A program made the position numbers and the translations under genes. A stretch of DNA of 64,000 nt from Porites lobata. Its lineage: Eukaryota; Cnidaria; Anthozoa; Scleractinia; Poritidae. The notes under the pieces were generated by a model. That model was not told the DNA's origin and did no database searches. It saw only the letters and a list, made by a program, of their open reading frames with translations. The DNA lies in the NCBI GenBank assembly GCA_942486035.1, contig CALNXK010000037.1, forward strand, positions 124,001-188,000, in the 5' to 3' direction. This document shows positions 24,301 to 31,976 of this stretch, in pieces (within the stretch, counting starts at the first letter, position 1; every line of letters starts with the position of its first letter).

Positions 24301-27300
24301 CTGAGTAAAACATGCAAGGGTTTCTCATAATTCCTCTCACAAATTCCTCGCAGAAGAACCTGAGATAACAGTTTAGCCAGTCCCTGTGAAGAATAAAAGA
24401 ATTTTTTGTCACTTCAGTGAGTACGTTTCACAATAAGATGTACGTAATAATTATGTACATAGCGAACAAAACTGCTCAAAAGTAAGTTGACAGTCCGTTG
24501 CTGGGTCATGATCCTTGATTCTTGATTTCAGGAAGTTGTGTTGTTAAACAGTATCAGGAGTCAATAATCAGTTATCAAGCATTATTATAACGTGAACTGT
24601 GCTTTGTGAATCAAGTCTCATTTTAGACGAAAAACAATACAAATTATACCGAAAACTCAGTTCTCAAGCAAAATTACGTTATCAATTATTTGTACACACA
24701 TACATGTAATCAGACAAGAAATTTGTCTCACTTTACCTTTAACAATGAAATTGGGTGAACTCCAAAAAGTACAATGCAAATGTGATTATGAAATGCTGAT
24801 ATCAAGGTAAACTTCTTTAAAAGTTTAAAATTTGCTTTAAGTCATCTATAACCTCTGTATGTACCTTTCTCAAGCCAAAAGTAGCTTTCGTCTCTACAAC
24901 TCTGAGCAAATGCCTGAATCTGTTAATTCCTTGAGTCACCTTCCTAGTGTTAGGGAAAATGAAAAAAATAAGAAGATACACCAATGTTCATTACAAAAAA
25001 TATGTTTATTTATTTAATTTACTTAGGTCTGCCAATTCTTGGTAGGGTCATCCCAACAGCATATGGCGCCAATTACTGCAGACTGGAACATCCTGTTCCC
25101 CCATTAGAGGTAGACAACCACACCGGGAACTATCCCCTACTCTTTATGAACAGTGCGTGGCTTCTTTAACATACCACAGGATTTTATGCGAGCAAGGGTC
25201 ATGAGATGGGGCCTACAGTTTATCGTCCTAATCTCTTAATTATAATTATTGGTAAATACATTATGCTATAATTATGCAAATTATACTATAATTATGCTCT
25301 GTTATAATTTGAAAGGGACATCTAGCAGTTTATGATAATTTTTTTCTTACCCATTCTTAATGAGAAGTATTGGAGACCGCTGAAGAGCTACCTCCAGTGT
25401 TTGTCCAAGTGGCATAACCTGTGCAGTCGCTGCCCCTCTTGATGAGAAGATCTGATCAGTCATGAGCCACAGCCCAATATCACCAGCACATTCATAACAA
25501 GAAATGATGTCATCATCACTGACAGAAGACTCTCCAGCCTTCTGGAGTTGCTCAAGGGCCATAGCTGAAGATACAAAAATACATTATATCAATTAATACA
25601 AGTATTTAGGTGAAACGTTCTTTTACTTGTGTTACTAATACAAAATTAAATGCTATTATCATCAGCAATCAGTTCCTTAAGGCGCGTTTCCCCATGGCCA
25701 GAGTTCCAGATGCACCTCAAAGCAATTGACTTTTCCAGGTTATAACGTAAATAAATTCAAAAAAATAATAAATACTTAATTAGCATGTTCTCCCCTACTG
25801 GGGCTTTTCAGGGATAATGAAACAAATACTTCAAATGGAACAAAACAAAGTTAGGAATCCCAGCTCAGGTAGGAGGCGAACCAGTTGGCTATTTTACATG
25901 TACAAGTTAGCGTTGATGAGGATTTGAACTTGGGACTACCAAGAGCAAATCCAACCAGCCACCAGGGTGGGACCTGAACTCAGGACCTCAGGATTAAAAG
26001 TCCAGCGCCCTAACCGCTTGACTACGCTGTTTCCAACATAATCAAACACATGACTTTTTAAAAGGACATACAATACATTTAGTAGTCAGAATAGTATGCT
26101 TAATTATATACATGTACGAGTCCCAAACACAAACTAGACTTCAGTAAGTTCACTTTGTATTGAAGTACTCTTCTTAAGTTTGTCCATTCTTTCACCAGAA
26201 CAAGCCTTGCTAGGCAAAAATGTCTGCTCAACACATTTTGAGTCTTAATTCATGGGGAAAAGGGTGTAATGTAAACTGTGAGCAAGGTCCCTGTGATCGA
26301 GTGGCAAGGAAAGCAAGTTTTGACTCCCTTGCTACTCCCTTTGCATGGATTGGGGGGCATGAATATGTTCTTGAGCCACATAATACTAATTACTACATGT
26401 TAATGGTGGTGGACAAAAGACTGACCCCCAGTCCATTGACTACCTCCATGGACCACCCATATGGACTACCCTAAAATGGACTACGCCACTGAAGTTAATT
26501 TAATGATTAGGGTCAGGCAACTGAGTGAATCAGGTTCCATTTAAAAAGTCCCTATACTAGGAAAACTGACCTGAAACTTGATTCACTCAGTTTCCTAACC
26601 CTAGTCACTAAACTTCAGTGGTGTAGTCCATTTTAGGGTAGTCCATAGTCCATGAGGGTAGTCCATGGACTGGGGGTCAGTGTTTTGTCCACCACCTATG
26701 TTAATTACCTTTGTATGCAAATCCATCAGCAACAAGTTTTGATTTTCGTTTGGACTGTGAGTCAATGTAGATATCATCAGCACCTGCTTGGTTACAGTAT
26801 TTGACACAACTGTGAAAGTCTTCCATCATGAAGTGAACTTTACAAAGAAGAAGTAAGGCCTCTTGTGTTCTTTCTGCCTGTTTACAAGAAGGAAATGTAA
26901 CTGGATTGGACTGCAATTTGTTAATCCAGCAAGACATCGTACTGTCATAAAACCCACCATCACTTTTTGGCCTGACGGTCTTATTGTTTTCCAATGTTTT
27001 TAACCTTTAATAAGCAATCACTTGACTCATGAAGTGGTCTCTGTTCACTGCACATGTATTACATCACTCAGAGTACAACAAGAACTTTCAGTGATGACAT
27101 GGAACCATATTCTGCAAATTGCAGGTCATAAATCATCATCCAAAAGACACATTACTGAGACCTCGTCCCATAAGAAACCCCTTGTTTGTTGATTTTGGTG
27201 AGTGGCCACCTCTTGTAAGCGACCACTAAATCATCCATTTTGGGTGATCACTTAAGGCAATATATTACATGTACTATACCTTTCCCAGTTTATCTTGAGT

Positions 27301-29963
27301 AACCAGTTTTGTAAGGTTTGTAACAGCATTCTCTAAATCTTTCCTGGTTTGCGTGGCATCAGTTGTTCCAAGGGGATGACCACGGAGATAAATTTCAACC
27401 TGTGATTCGCTGATCAATAGTTTCTTAACAGCATCTAAACAGCAGAATTAACAATAGCTTAATATTGCACTGCCCAATTTCATACAGCAGACACAGGTTT
27501 GAATAAGAATGCATTCAACTCGCGATAGCTCGAACCCTTGCTAACTCAAACCAACTCAATTACAGTGTCCTGCCCTGTACATTAATTAATCAAGCTTTGT
27601 TGAGAGTCCATGAGGTGAAGTGTGCATGATACTTGTATTCCATTTCCATCCGATTTCCTTATTTCCTTATTTCCAGTTATTTACTTTCGACCTCTCGATA
27701 ACTCAAACTCCCCATAACTCAAAATTTTTTCTACCTCTCTAGAAGGTTTGAGTGAACAGGAGTTGACCGTATTTACCAAATGGAACCTTTGCGTTTCCAT
27801 GCTCTCTGTGTAGGGTGAAATTCTATAAAAATTAAGACTCAATTAACTGGGTTTAACTGCAGAATACCCCTCTTACCCCTAAAAATAGGCACACACACAG
27901 GGTTAAAAAATTCAGCTTGTCCTTTGTGTAAGTAGCCTCGCACACAGGCATTTCTAAAGAAGCTCATATTTCATCCCTCCCCAAAAATGACAGATTAACC
28001 GAGAACGATATTCCTTTTCCAAGCTTAGCCAATCACATTGTACTTTCCAAATTCTGGAAAGATGACCTTGACCGCAGGGTAACCCGTTAATTACTCAATC
28101 TACATGAAAAACTGGGAAAGCTTTATGACCTCCAATTGATGTTAGACTCACAGTGGCAAAAGTAAATCTTGGTATCTTAAAATTTCATGATATATACTTA
28201 ATACAACTAGGCTTATTCATGTACTCCTATCAAAACCATACTCTACCTTTAAAATTTCATTGTAAATTTACCTTACAAAGTCAAATTCATTTGTATAATA
28301 CAAGAAACTCGTGTAAATTTCGTCTGCCTTTCTGTCGTACTCGAACCAAGCAATTTTCCGTTTTTTATCAAGGACCTAAATTTTACAACACCTTAAACAC
28401 CAACATCATCAACGCTTCCTCACCTTTCTCCTTTAAAAGAGCACTTAAGGCATTTATTTGTAATAATTATTAGTATACTTCAACAAAAATCTTGGGAAAA
28501 AGCCTTTTAATATTCAACATTTGTACATGTAAACTTCCGTAATATTGATTAGTTTAATTTTTCACCTGATATTATACTGTACCCGTCGCCGTAATTTTTA
28601 TGCCATCTTCGAAAAATTGTAATTGAGGAGGCCTAATTAACATAAGCTCTATAGTTTCTTTTAGGCCTCCTCGCCATCTCTTCCTACAATTTTTTTTTTT
28701 CTTTTGGCATCTTTAAGTAATGTAATTGTGTGGCAAATAAATAAAAATACCTAAAAATACCTAAGATTTAGTAAGATTTAAGAATACTCCATGCACTGCA
28801 CAACCTTAGTGAAGGAAAAAAAAAAGAAGGAAAAAGGTGACTATGGAGTCACGTTTTTACACTACTATGAGGTTATGTAATATGAGTCGTGTTTAGCCTG
28901 TCATCACTTTATTTCAAAACTGTTGATTGGTCACTTACCACCCAAATATAACAATGGGAAAGGAATTTTGTTCCCGGTTGAGCAGGCGTTTGTTGGGAGG
29001 GGACGAAATTCGAGCTCCACTAAAAATGCCTGTGTGGGAGGCTATTTCCAGGCCTACCAGACAGGACTTTTTTTAAGCCCTGATACACAGTCACTACATG
29101 CATGTACAGTAGTATATCTGCATATTCAAGTCAAAATAGCTGGGTATTAAGGTATCCAATAGATTGAGACCCTGTTTACATGGAGTGGGGGACCCCGGTC
29201 TAGTGGGGTAAGTTTCTTTTGTTTTGTGTCCCCCAGAGCGTGAAAACAAAAGAAACTTACCCCACTAGACCGGGGTCCCCCACTCCATGTAAACAGGCCC
29301 TAAAAGTACATGTAGGTCTTATATTTCTCATACATGTACATTGCATATCCACTTTGATATTCACTAAGAATAGCATGTACATGTAATGCCTATTTTTCCT
29401 TCTTTAAGCATGTAGATAGAAGAAGTACAAAAAAAAGATACTATGCCCAAAAAGTATATCCATGGTGATGGGTAATCCTCTTTGTGGATTTTTCAATATC
29501 AATTTAGTTTTCGATTTATCTGTTTTAGGAATACAGCTTGTACACGGTATCTGCAGCCACTAAACTGTAATCTTGCAGCACATGGGACTTGGGAATTACA
29601 TGCACTGTCAGTTTATACACAACAGCTACATTCTAGCAGGTGATAGTTGCTGTACATTTACATTAAGCTCAAATTAATATTGTGATTGTCATCTCCAAAT
29701 GATGTTATCATGATCAACTTCAGAACTTGCATGACGCCTTCTACCACTTCTAAATCACTATTTTCGCCTCAGGCGCATACATTTTAAACCATTTTCTTTC
29801 ATTTTTTTCTGTCAGGTTTTTTATGATAAGTCTCACCTACGCTGGATTCTGTTGTAGTTCTACTCGACAGTTGCTCCACCAGTTTCGGGGTAAGCTCCCA
29901 TTTTTCTTCCCATCGCGAGCGTTCTATATCGTTTTCTAGACTTGTTTTTGATTTTCGAGCCAT
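280..29963 (-). CDS. TTC7: Tetratricopeptide repeat protein 7 (TTC7A/B orthologue), N-terminal ~506 residues, 12 exons, 3' incomplete
   Basis: TTC7 is the alpha-helical TPR scaffold that, with EFR3 and FAM126, holds PI4-kinase III-alpha at the plasma membrane for PI4P synthesis (known of the family). Exons in gene order: 29963-29837, 27434-27280, 26877-26709, 25564-25351, 24943-24865, 24383-24169, 22993-22933, 22737-22600, 21821-21738, 1949-1845, 1020-906, 337-280. All introns read GT-AG and all phases join without a break. Recognisable TTC7 blocks: LENDIERSRWEEKWEL at the N-terminus, DIISCYECAGDIGL, VYDLLTVALVRRAQYGML, AFEEFHLWFQFALSLISAGK and GYLALGIGYSLQS. These follow the order and spacing of vertebrate TTC7B as I remember it. 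The family is about 840 residues, so roughly 330 C-terminal residues lie beyond the left edge. Intron 9 is 19.8 kb and holds the tandem array. Whether it is nearer TTC7A or TTC7B cannot be told here. Confidence 0.93.
906..1020 (-). CDS. TTC7: TTC7 exon 11
   Basis: Residues 450-487 with FAKKVVAMDDEKELSSRGYL and LGIGYSLQSC, a TPR segment matching FAKTVVDVGEKTSEFKAKGY of vertebrate TTC7. Acceptor TTCTTTTCAAG, donor GTAGGT. Confidence 0.9.
1845..1949 (-). CDS. TTC7: TTC7 exon 10
   Basis: Residues 415-449 with LVLKQCHQLRPDDSL and YAAKLCFNNLHM, matching vertebrate VLKECIRLKPDDATIP and AAKLCMGSLHW. Acceptor TTTTTTCCAG, donor GTATGT, phase 0 on both sides. This exon lies just downstream of the giant array-bearing intron. 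Confidence 0.9.
2775..3048. mobile_element. M1: 274-bp TIR element forming the left edge of the array
   Basis: Left end CAATGAGGGACAAAAGTGTT and right end reading inward CAATCAGGGACAAAAGTAGT form imperfect terminal inverted repeats of about 30 bp. A second, inner inverted repeat pairs CCCCAAAATCAATGTTG with CAACATTGATTCGGGG. TA precedes the left end. TIR ends with TA targets fit a Tc1/mariner-type MITE. No transposase is present. The same element recurs at the start of every unit. Confidence 0.8.
3513..3522 (+). promoter_or_regulatory. TATA-box-like motif in the array unit
   Basis: CTATAAATAG matches the TATA-box consensus well and is kept in all nine units at the same offset (for example 5572, 7634 and 9698 regions). 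The start site is unknown and the motif could be chance in AT-rich DNA. Confidence 0.3.
3969..4061. repeat. Inverted repeat with 13-bp perfect arms in the array unit
   Basis: CAACGGTTAACCA (3969-3981) pairs perfectly with TGGTTAACCGTTG (4049-4061) across a 67-nt loop. The pair is kept in every unit. Confidence 0.85.
4510..4541. repeat. Short hairpin in the array unit
   Basis: ATAAAGTGAA (4510-4519) and TTCACTTTAT (4532-4541) are a perfect 10-bp inverted repeat with a 12-nt loop. Present in all units. Confidence 0.8.
4666..4683. promoter_or_regulatory. Palindrome with a CRE-like half site
   Basis: ATTACGTCATCACGTAAT is an interrupted palindrome that includes TTACGTCA, a bZIP (CREB/ATF) type site. 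It is kept in the units except unit 6, where GTCATC reads GGCATC. A binding role is inference only. Confidence 0.3.
4833..6891. repeat. Array unit 2
   Basis: 2059 bp. Has GTTATTTATGG (5171 region) where most units read GTTACTCTATGG; unit 7 shares this variant. Carries AATCGCATAAAG. Confidence 0.95.
6892..8956. repeat. Array unit 3
   Basis: 2065 bp. First unit with the longer CCCGCGCGCGTTCC form; last one with AATCGCATAAAG. One extra A in the GAGAAAAAATTCC run near 8058. Confidence 0.95.
8957..11022. repeat. Array unit 4
   Basis: 2066 bp, the longest. First unit with AATCGGATAAAG (10696 region), the form found in all later units. Has a long T run near 9711. Confidence 0.95.
11023..13084. repeat. 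Array unit 5
   Basis: 2062 bp. Its M copy has a shortened T run (11156-11161 region). Otherwise close to unit 4. Confidence 0.95.
13085..15144. repeat. Array unit 6
   Basis: 2060 bp. Private changes include ACGGCATCACG near 14983 and one missing C in the GTCACCCCATC run near 15035. Confidence 0.95.
15145..17202. repeat. Array unit 7
   Basis: 2058 bp. Shares GTTATTTATGG with unit 2. Private changes: GCAACGCTG near 16693, a lost GT in CATGTGCGAG near 16961, and an extra C in CTCCCCGAC near 16530. Confidence 0.95.
17203..17476. mobile_element. M8: divergent copy of the 274-bp TIR element
   Basis: The only M copy with many substitutions along its whole length (for example TTGTATTTTGG, GGGGGGTGAGGGAATT and CCGTTTGAAACAAG). 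Both terminal inverted repeats are still recognisable. It looks like an older or separately diverged monomer within an otherwise homogenised array. Confidence 0.85.
17203..19259. repeat. Array unit 8 (mosaic)
   Basis: 2057 bp. Divergent from about 17221 to 17650, then identical in style to the other units. Part of the divergent block (about 17437-17650) is shared with unit 9. Confidence 0.95.
19260..21322. repeat. Array unit 9 (mosaic)
   Basis: 2063 bp. Its M copy is standard up to about 19492. Sequence from there to about 19790 is the divergent type seen in unit 8, with further changes such as AATCCCGTTGCTGCGG. The remainder is standard. Confidence 0.95.
21323..21596. mobile_element. M10: TIR element forming the right edge of the array
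   Basis: Exactly 274 bp, standard type, followed by TA (21597-21598) and then unique intron sequence. Its right end stops at the TIR terminus rather than running into U, as all internal copies do. Confidence 0.85.
21738..21821 (-). CDS. TTC7: TTC7 exon 9
   Basis: Residues 387-414 with CLDRGMKVAFEEFHLW and FQFALSLISAGK, among the most conserved TTC7 segments. Acceptor TTTTTCCCAG, donor GTAAGTA; 28 whole codons. The giant intron starts 3' of it. Confidence 0.95.
21971..22088. mobile_element. 118-bp MITE-like element with CAGTGG ends
   Basis: Left end CAGTGGTGGATCCA and right end reading inward CAGTGGCAGATCCA differ at two of 14 bases. The interior is C/G-rich, with CCAGGGGGCCTGCCCCCCTC. No clear target duplication. 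Confidence 0.6.
22600..22737 (-). CDS. TTC7: TTC7 exon 8
   Basis: Residues 341-386 ending in SESVYDLLTVALVRRAQYGM and LAE, matching VYDLLTIALGRRGQYEML of vertebrate TTC7. Acceptor CCCTACCAG, donor GTTTGT, 46 whole codons. Confidence 0.93.
22933..22993 (-). CDS. TTC7: TTC7 exon 7
   Basis: 61 nt: one base completing an Arg codon plus 20 codons (PRLGKSFDLQISLLVGYFKK). Residue identity with vertebrate TTC7 is low here. It is placed because the acceptor TTACTGTAG, donor GTAAAT and phases fit both neighbours, and because the SG-to-YDLL spacing then matches the vertebrate protein to within one residue. Confidence 0.75.
23527..23671. mobile_element. 145-bp foldback MITE, family GGCCCCAGTTGTTCAAA, copy 1
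   Basis: Ends GGCCCCAGTTGTTCAAA and TTTGAACAACCGGGGCC are inverted repeats. The interior is built of GGATAGTGCTATCC and GGATAAAT-type palindromes. A second copy lies at 61593-61739. Confidence 0.85.
23931..23956. repeat. ATT/AAT microsatellite
   Basis: Short run of ATAATAATTATTATTTATTA type in TTC7 intron 6. Confidence 0.8.
24169..24383 (-). CDS. TTC7: TTC7 exon 6
   Basis: Residues 249-319 plus two bases. GLAKLLSQVLLRGICERNYE matches the AEILLRGMCEQSYW block; the exon ends in HLYSGD, matching vertebrate VYSGE. The middle is a Ser-rich stretch of low conservation, as in other TTC7 proteins. Acceptor TTCTTCACAG, donor GTGAAT. Confidence 0.9.
24865..24943 (-). CDS. TTC7: TTC7 exon 5
   Basis: Residues 223-248, KVTQGINRFRHLLRVVETKA through GLRK, matching NLTRGVGRFRELLRAVETRT. 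Acceptor CCTAACACTAG, donor GTACAT. Confidence 0.92.
25008..25235 (+). repeat. Dispersed repeat, copy 1 (TTTACTTAGG...GGGGCCTACGG type)
   Basis: Shares with 35381-35600 the blocks ACTTAGG-GCCAATTCTTG, CACACCGGGAACTA, CTTCTTTAAC and TGGGGCCTACAGTTTATCGT. No coding capacity or clear termini, so the element class is not determined. Confidence 0.7.
25351..25564 (-). CDS. TTC7: TTC7 exon 4
   Basis: Residues 152-221 with MALEQLQKAGESSVSDDDII, SCYECAGDIGLWL and LEVALQRSPILLIKNG, matching DVITCYEKAGDIALLYLQ and LQRAHVLYFKNG. Acceptor TATCTTCAG, donor GTAAGAA. Confidence 0.93.
25780..26034 (-). mobile_element. tRNA-derived SINE
   Basis: On the minus strand the head reads as a degenerate tRNA: AGTCAAGCGGTTAGGGCGCT (A-box region), an anticodon-like CTTTTAATCC, and GAGTTCAGGTCCC (B-box region). 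A tRNA-unrelated tail follows down to about 25780. The anticodon loop suggests a Lys-type ancestor. The 3' limit is approximate. Confidence 0.65.
26405..26696. mobile_element. 292-bp foldback element next to a TTC7 splice donor
   Basis: Arms of about 85 nt: GGTGGTGGACAAAA at 26405 mirrors TTTTGTCCACCACC ending at 26696, then CTGACCCCCAGTCCAT and AAAATGGACTAC. A second inner pair uses ACTGAGTGAATCAG and TTGATTCACTCAGT. Nearly the whole element can fold on itself. Its end lies 12 nt from the exon 3 donor. Confidence 0.85.
26709..26877 (-). CDS. TTC7: TTC7 exon 3
   Basis: Residues 95-150 plus one base, with TQEALLLLCKVHFMMEDFHS and SKLVADGFAYK, matching the KLNYVEGDYKEAL TPR region and the RLRVIAEAYATK segment. 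Acceptor TTGTAAACAG, donor GTAATT. Confidence 0.9.
27140..27262. repeat. Fragment of a CCACCTCTTGTAAGCGACC-type transposon
   Basis: Contains GGCCACCTCTTGTAAGCGAC, shared with 38467-38700. No intact ends seen. Confidence 0.45.
27280..27434 (-). CDS. TTC7: TTC7 exon 2
   Basis: Residues 44-94 with AVKKLLISESQVEIYLRGHP and NAVTNLTKLV, matching MAELLLGESKLEQYLKEHPL of vertebrate TTC7. Acceptor CTGCTGTTTAG, donor GTATAG. Confidence 0.92.
27511..27771. mobile_element. Degenerate TIR element of the GGTCAACTC/GAGTTGACC type
   Basis: Left part reads CATTCAACTCGCGATAGCTC and the right end AGGAGTTGACCGTA. The interior repeats CGATAACTCAAAC motifs. Ends are partly decayed. A pogo/Tigger-type origin is possible but not shown. 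Confidence 0.5.
28120..28770 (+). mobile_element. 5'-truncated LINE-like non-LTR retrotransposon, 3' end only
   Basis: An open frame at 28153-28473 encodes a peptide with FMYSYQNHTLP, YNTRNSCKFRLPFCRTRTKQ, FYQGPKFYNTL and SFKRALKAFI. This is the typical C-terminal tail after the reverse transcriptase of CR1/L2/Jockey-like elements (pattern remembered). An untranslated tail follows with AATAAATAAAAATACCTAAA. RT and endonuclease are missing, so the copy is dead. It lies antisense in TTC7 intron 1. Confidence 0.75.
29171..29297. mobile_element. 127-bp perfect-arm palindromic MITE
   Basis: Positions 29171-29225 and 29243-29297 are perfectly complementary over 55 bp around a 17-nt loop. The outer end is CCTGTTTACATGGAGTGGGG. 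Perfect arms mean a recent insertion or active arm correction. Lies in TTC7 intron 1. Confidence 0.92.
29837..29963 (-). CDS. TTC7: TTC7 exon 1 (coding part)
   Basis: Starts MARKSKTSLENDIERSRWEE and continues KWELTPKLVEQLSS, matching the vertebrate start LETEIERCRSECQWERIPEL. The ATG at 29961-29963 lies in AAATGG context and gives the expected N-terminal length. Donor GTGAGA. Confidence 0.93.
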
Positions 29964-30373
29964 TTCCCTTTTAAGACTGTCACCCCAAGGTGTCCTTCTT
30001 TTTAACGAAGATTACGCAGAATCGACAAAATTAACATCCTAGACGTACTGAAACAATACACAACAGCCATGTCTTCAGCTGTTTTTGCACGAGAAGCGTG
30101 AAGACTGGAATCTAAGGAGCATGATGTTAGGTCGGTTTGGTCGGTAAGGTCGGTTATGTAAGACACATGAAAAGACTCAAGTAGAGGGCATGAAGACTAT
30201 AAGGACTCTTACCGAACTGCTCGATCTCGTAACTGAACTGAAATTTGCTTCATTTATCGTCGCTAGAGATAAAAAAAAATAGGCCTCAAAGAAGAAAGGA
30301 GCACTGAGATGATCTTATCAACATACTTCAAAGCTATAATAAATGACCTTTTTCAGTTTAAATATGCGTAATA

Positions 30374-30757
30374 CCGTATTTATTCGATTAACCGCCCTAG
30401 GCGCTTATTAAATTTTTGGACCTTGAAAGTGGGCGCTTATTCGAGGCTGGGCGCTTATTAAATTTTCACCATTTTCAGCAAGTGAAGTATGTTTATTTTG
30501 CAACAAAACAATAAATGCTAATAACAAAACGCGAAGAAGTTACAAAGCAAGGTTTCTGTAAAATACTCTGAAGAAAACTCCGTCCTCGGGGAAGTCTCTT
30601 ATCAAAATTTATTCACTCAAGTGGGTGGGGTGGGGTGGAGGAGAGGGTGGGCGCTTATTCGAAGATGGACACTTATTAACTTTTTCTGCCTTTAGGATGG
30701 ACGCTTATTCGAGGTGGGTGTTAATTTGAAATTGGGCGCTTATTCGAATAAATACGG
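30374..30757. mobile_element. 384-bp MITE with CCGTATTTATTCGA ends and TA target duplication
   Basis: Left end CCGTATTTATTCGATTAACC and right end reading inward CCGTATTTATTCGAATAAGC, flanked by TA at 30372-30373 and 30758-30759. The interior repeats GGGCGCTTATTCGA. TIR plus TA fits a Tc1/mariner-type non-autonomous element. Confidence 0.88.
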
Positions 30758-30767
30758 TAGTTAGAGT

Positions 30768-30985
30768 CTGGAATGGAGGATCCTTTGCTGTCACGGACAA
30801 TCCCGCAACCGGAACTTCTGTCATCTTTATCATCCCGAATACCATTTTCTTTTCCAACACCACATCCCGAGCGAACATTTTGGGGAATCCCGCTTGCCGA
30901 GTTGTGGTCAAATCCCGTACCCCTTCAAGAAATTTTGCGTTTTCTGGAATCTCGTACAAATCCCAGATCCCAAGAAAACCCTTCC
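30768..30985. repeat. Degenerate ATCCCG-rich tract
   Basis: Irregular recurrences of AATCCCG and CATCCCG (for example near 30810, 30832, 30865 and 30888). Resembles in style the GGATTC-rich tract at 53590-53800. Confidence 0.5.
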
Positions 30986-31302
30986 AGATCCTGGATAATT
31001 TCTGAAATGGTAAGCTTGCACCTAAGATGAACTCCTTTTTTGGCTTCTTGGCATCATTTTTTTTTCTTCCCGTGATTGCTCTTGACACTGAGTTGTGCCG
31101 GATTGAAACCTGGAAGTCTTGGAAGGGTTTAATCGTGCGGTTGGAAATCTCGCGCAATATTAAATTTGAAGTTATGGGAGGAGCACCTGCTACAAAATAT
31201 ACTTTAATAAATCATTGGGCGGGAAGACTAAAAATAATCGGAAAACTGATTGCATCGCCACAAATCATATATAGCTTATATTTTAAAAATACTGTCGTGA
31301 GC

Positions 31303-31350
<48 letters not shown>

Positions 31351-31583
31351 ATTCAAAGCTCTACACTTAAAAAGTGTATTGAGCACTGTTTAACGGCTTT
31401 AGCCACTTTATTTCACGTAGCTTATATTTTATGCACCTTCCCAACAATTCCAAACCGAATTTCCAGATTTTCCTCGTAAATGGTAAATACCCCCGGTTTC
31501 ATCACCTGAGTTCATCATCTGCTGCTCTTTAAGCGAAACTCTCTCAATAACAAATTAATTAGCTTTAATAGAAGAAATAGGGT

Positions 31584-31589
31584 TTTATT
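31584..31589 (-). terminator. Possible poly(A) signal of gene D
   Basis: AATAAA on the minus strand, 362 nt after the gene D stop. Other signals may exist; no cleavage site is visible. Confidence 0.3.
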
Positions 31590-31950
31590 TCAAATTTAGA
31601 GGTGTACGAAGCTCTTGTGACGAAATTACACGTAGATCGAAATGGGGCTAATAATGTATTTCATATAACATGTTGTACGTGAAATAACAAAAAAAAAACT
31701 ACAACACTTGAACAACGTTAACTACGAAAAAACTTTAACAGGTCACACTGCGGGTAACTTCAGCGTCTCTCTGAATTGAATAAAAATGTACAAAACGAGT
31801 TTTCTTTTACCAAATTATAGCGACAAATATTTACAAGGTCTATTTACAAACCAAAAAGGGTGTTGGGTTAAAATTATAGCTATTCTGCAGTAGAAATGCT
31901 TTTCCTTAAAGAGAATGTGTTCCGTGCAAATCAAATATAATTTTGTATGT

Positions 31951-31976
31951 TTACTTCTTCATCATCCTTATGAACT
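31951..31976 (-). CDS. Gene D exon 5
   Basis: Encodes EFIRMMKK and stop, the equivalent of calmodulin EFVQMMTAK. Acceptor TATCTTTGCAG; phase matches the preceding exon. Confidence 0.85.

Larger units (their letters stand above)
29964..31950. other. Intergenic space between TTC7 and calmodulin-like gene D
   Basis: No gene recognised. Holds the TTC7 promoter region (no TATA box seen), a TA-flanked MITE at 30374-30757, a degenerate ATCCCG-rich tract at 30768-30985 and the presumed 3' UTR of gene D near 31580-31950. Confidence 0.6.

Noticed and set aside
28153..28473. 106-codon frame as a host gene
   Set aside because: The peptide is the tail of a LINE polymerase protein.
30705..31479. 150-codon frames on both strands
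   Set aside because: They run through a degenerate repeat and transposon edge, with no domain or codon signal.
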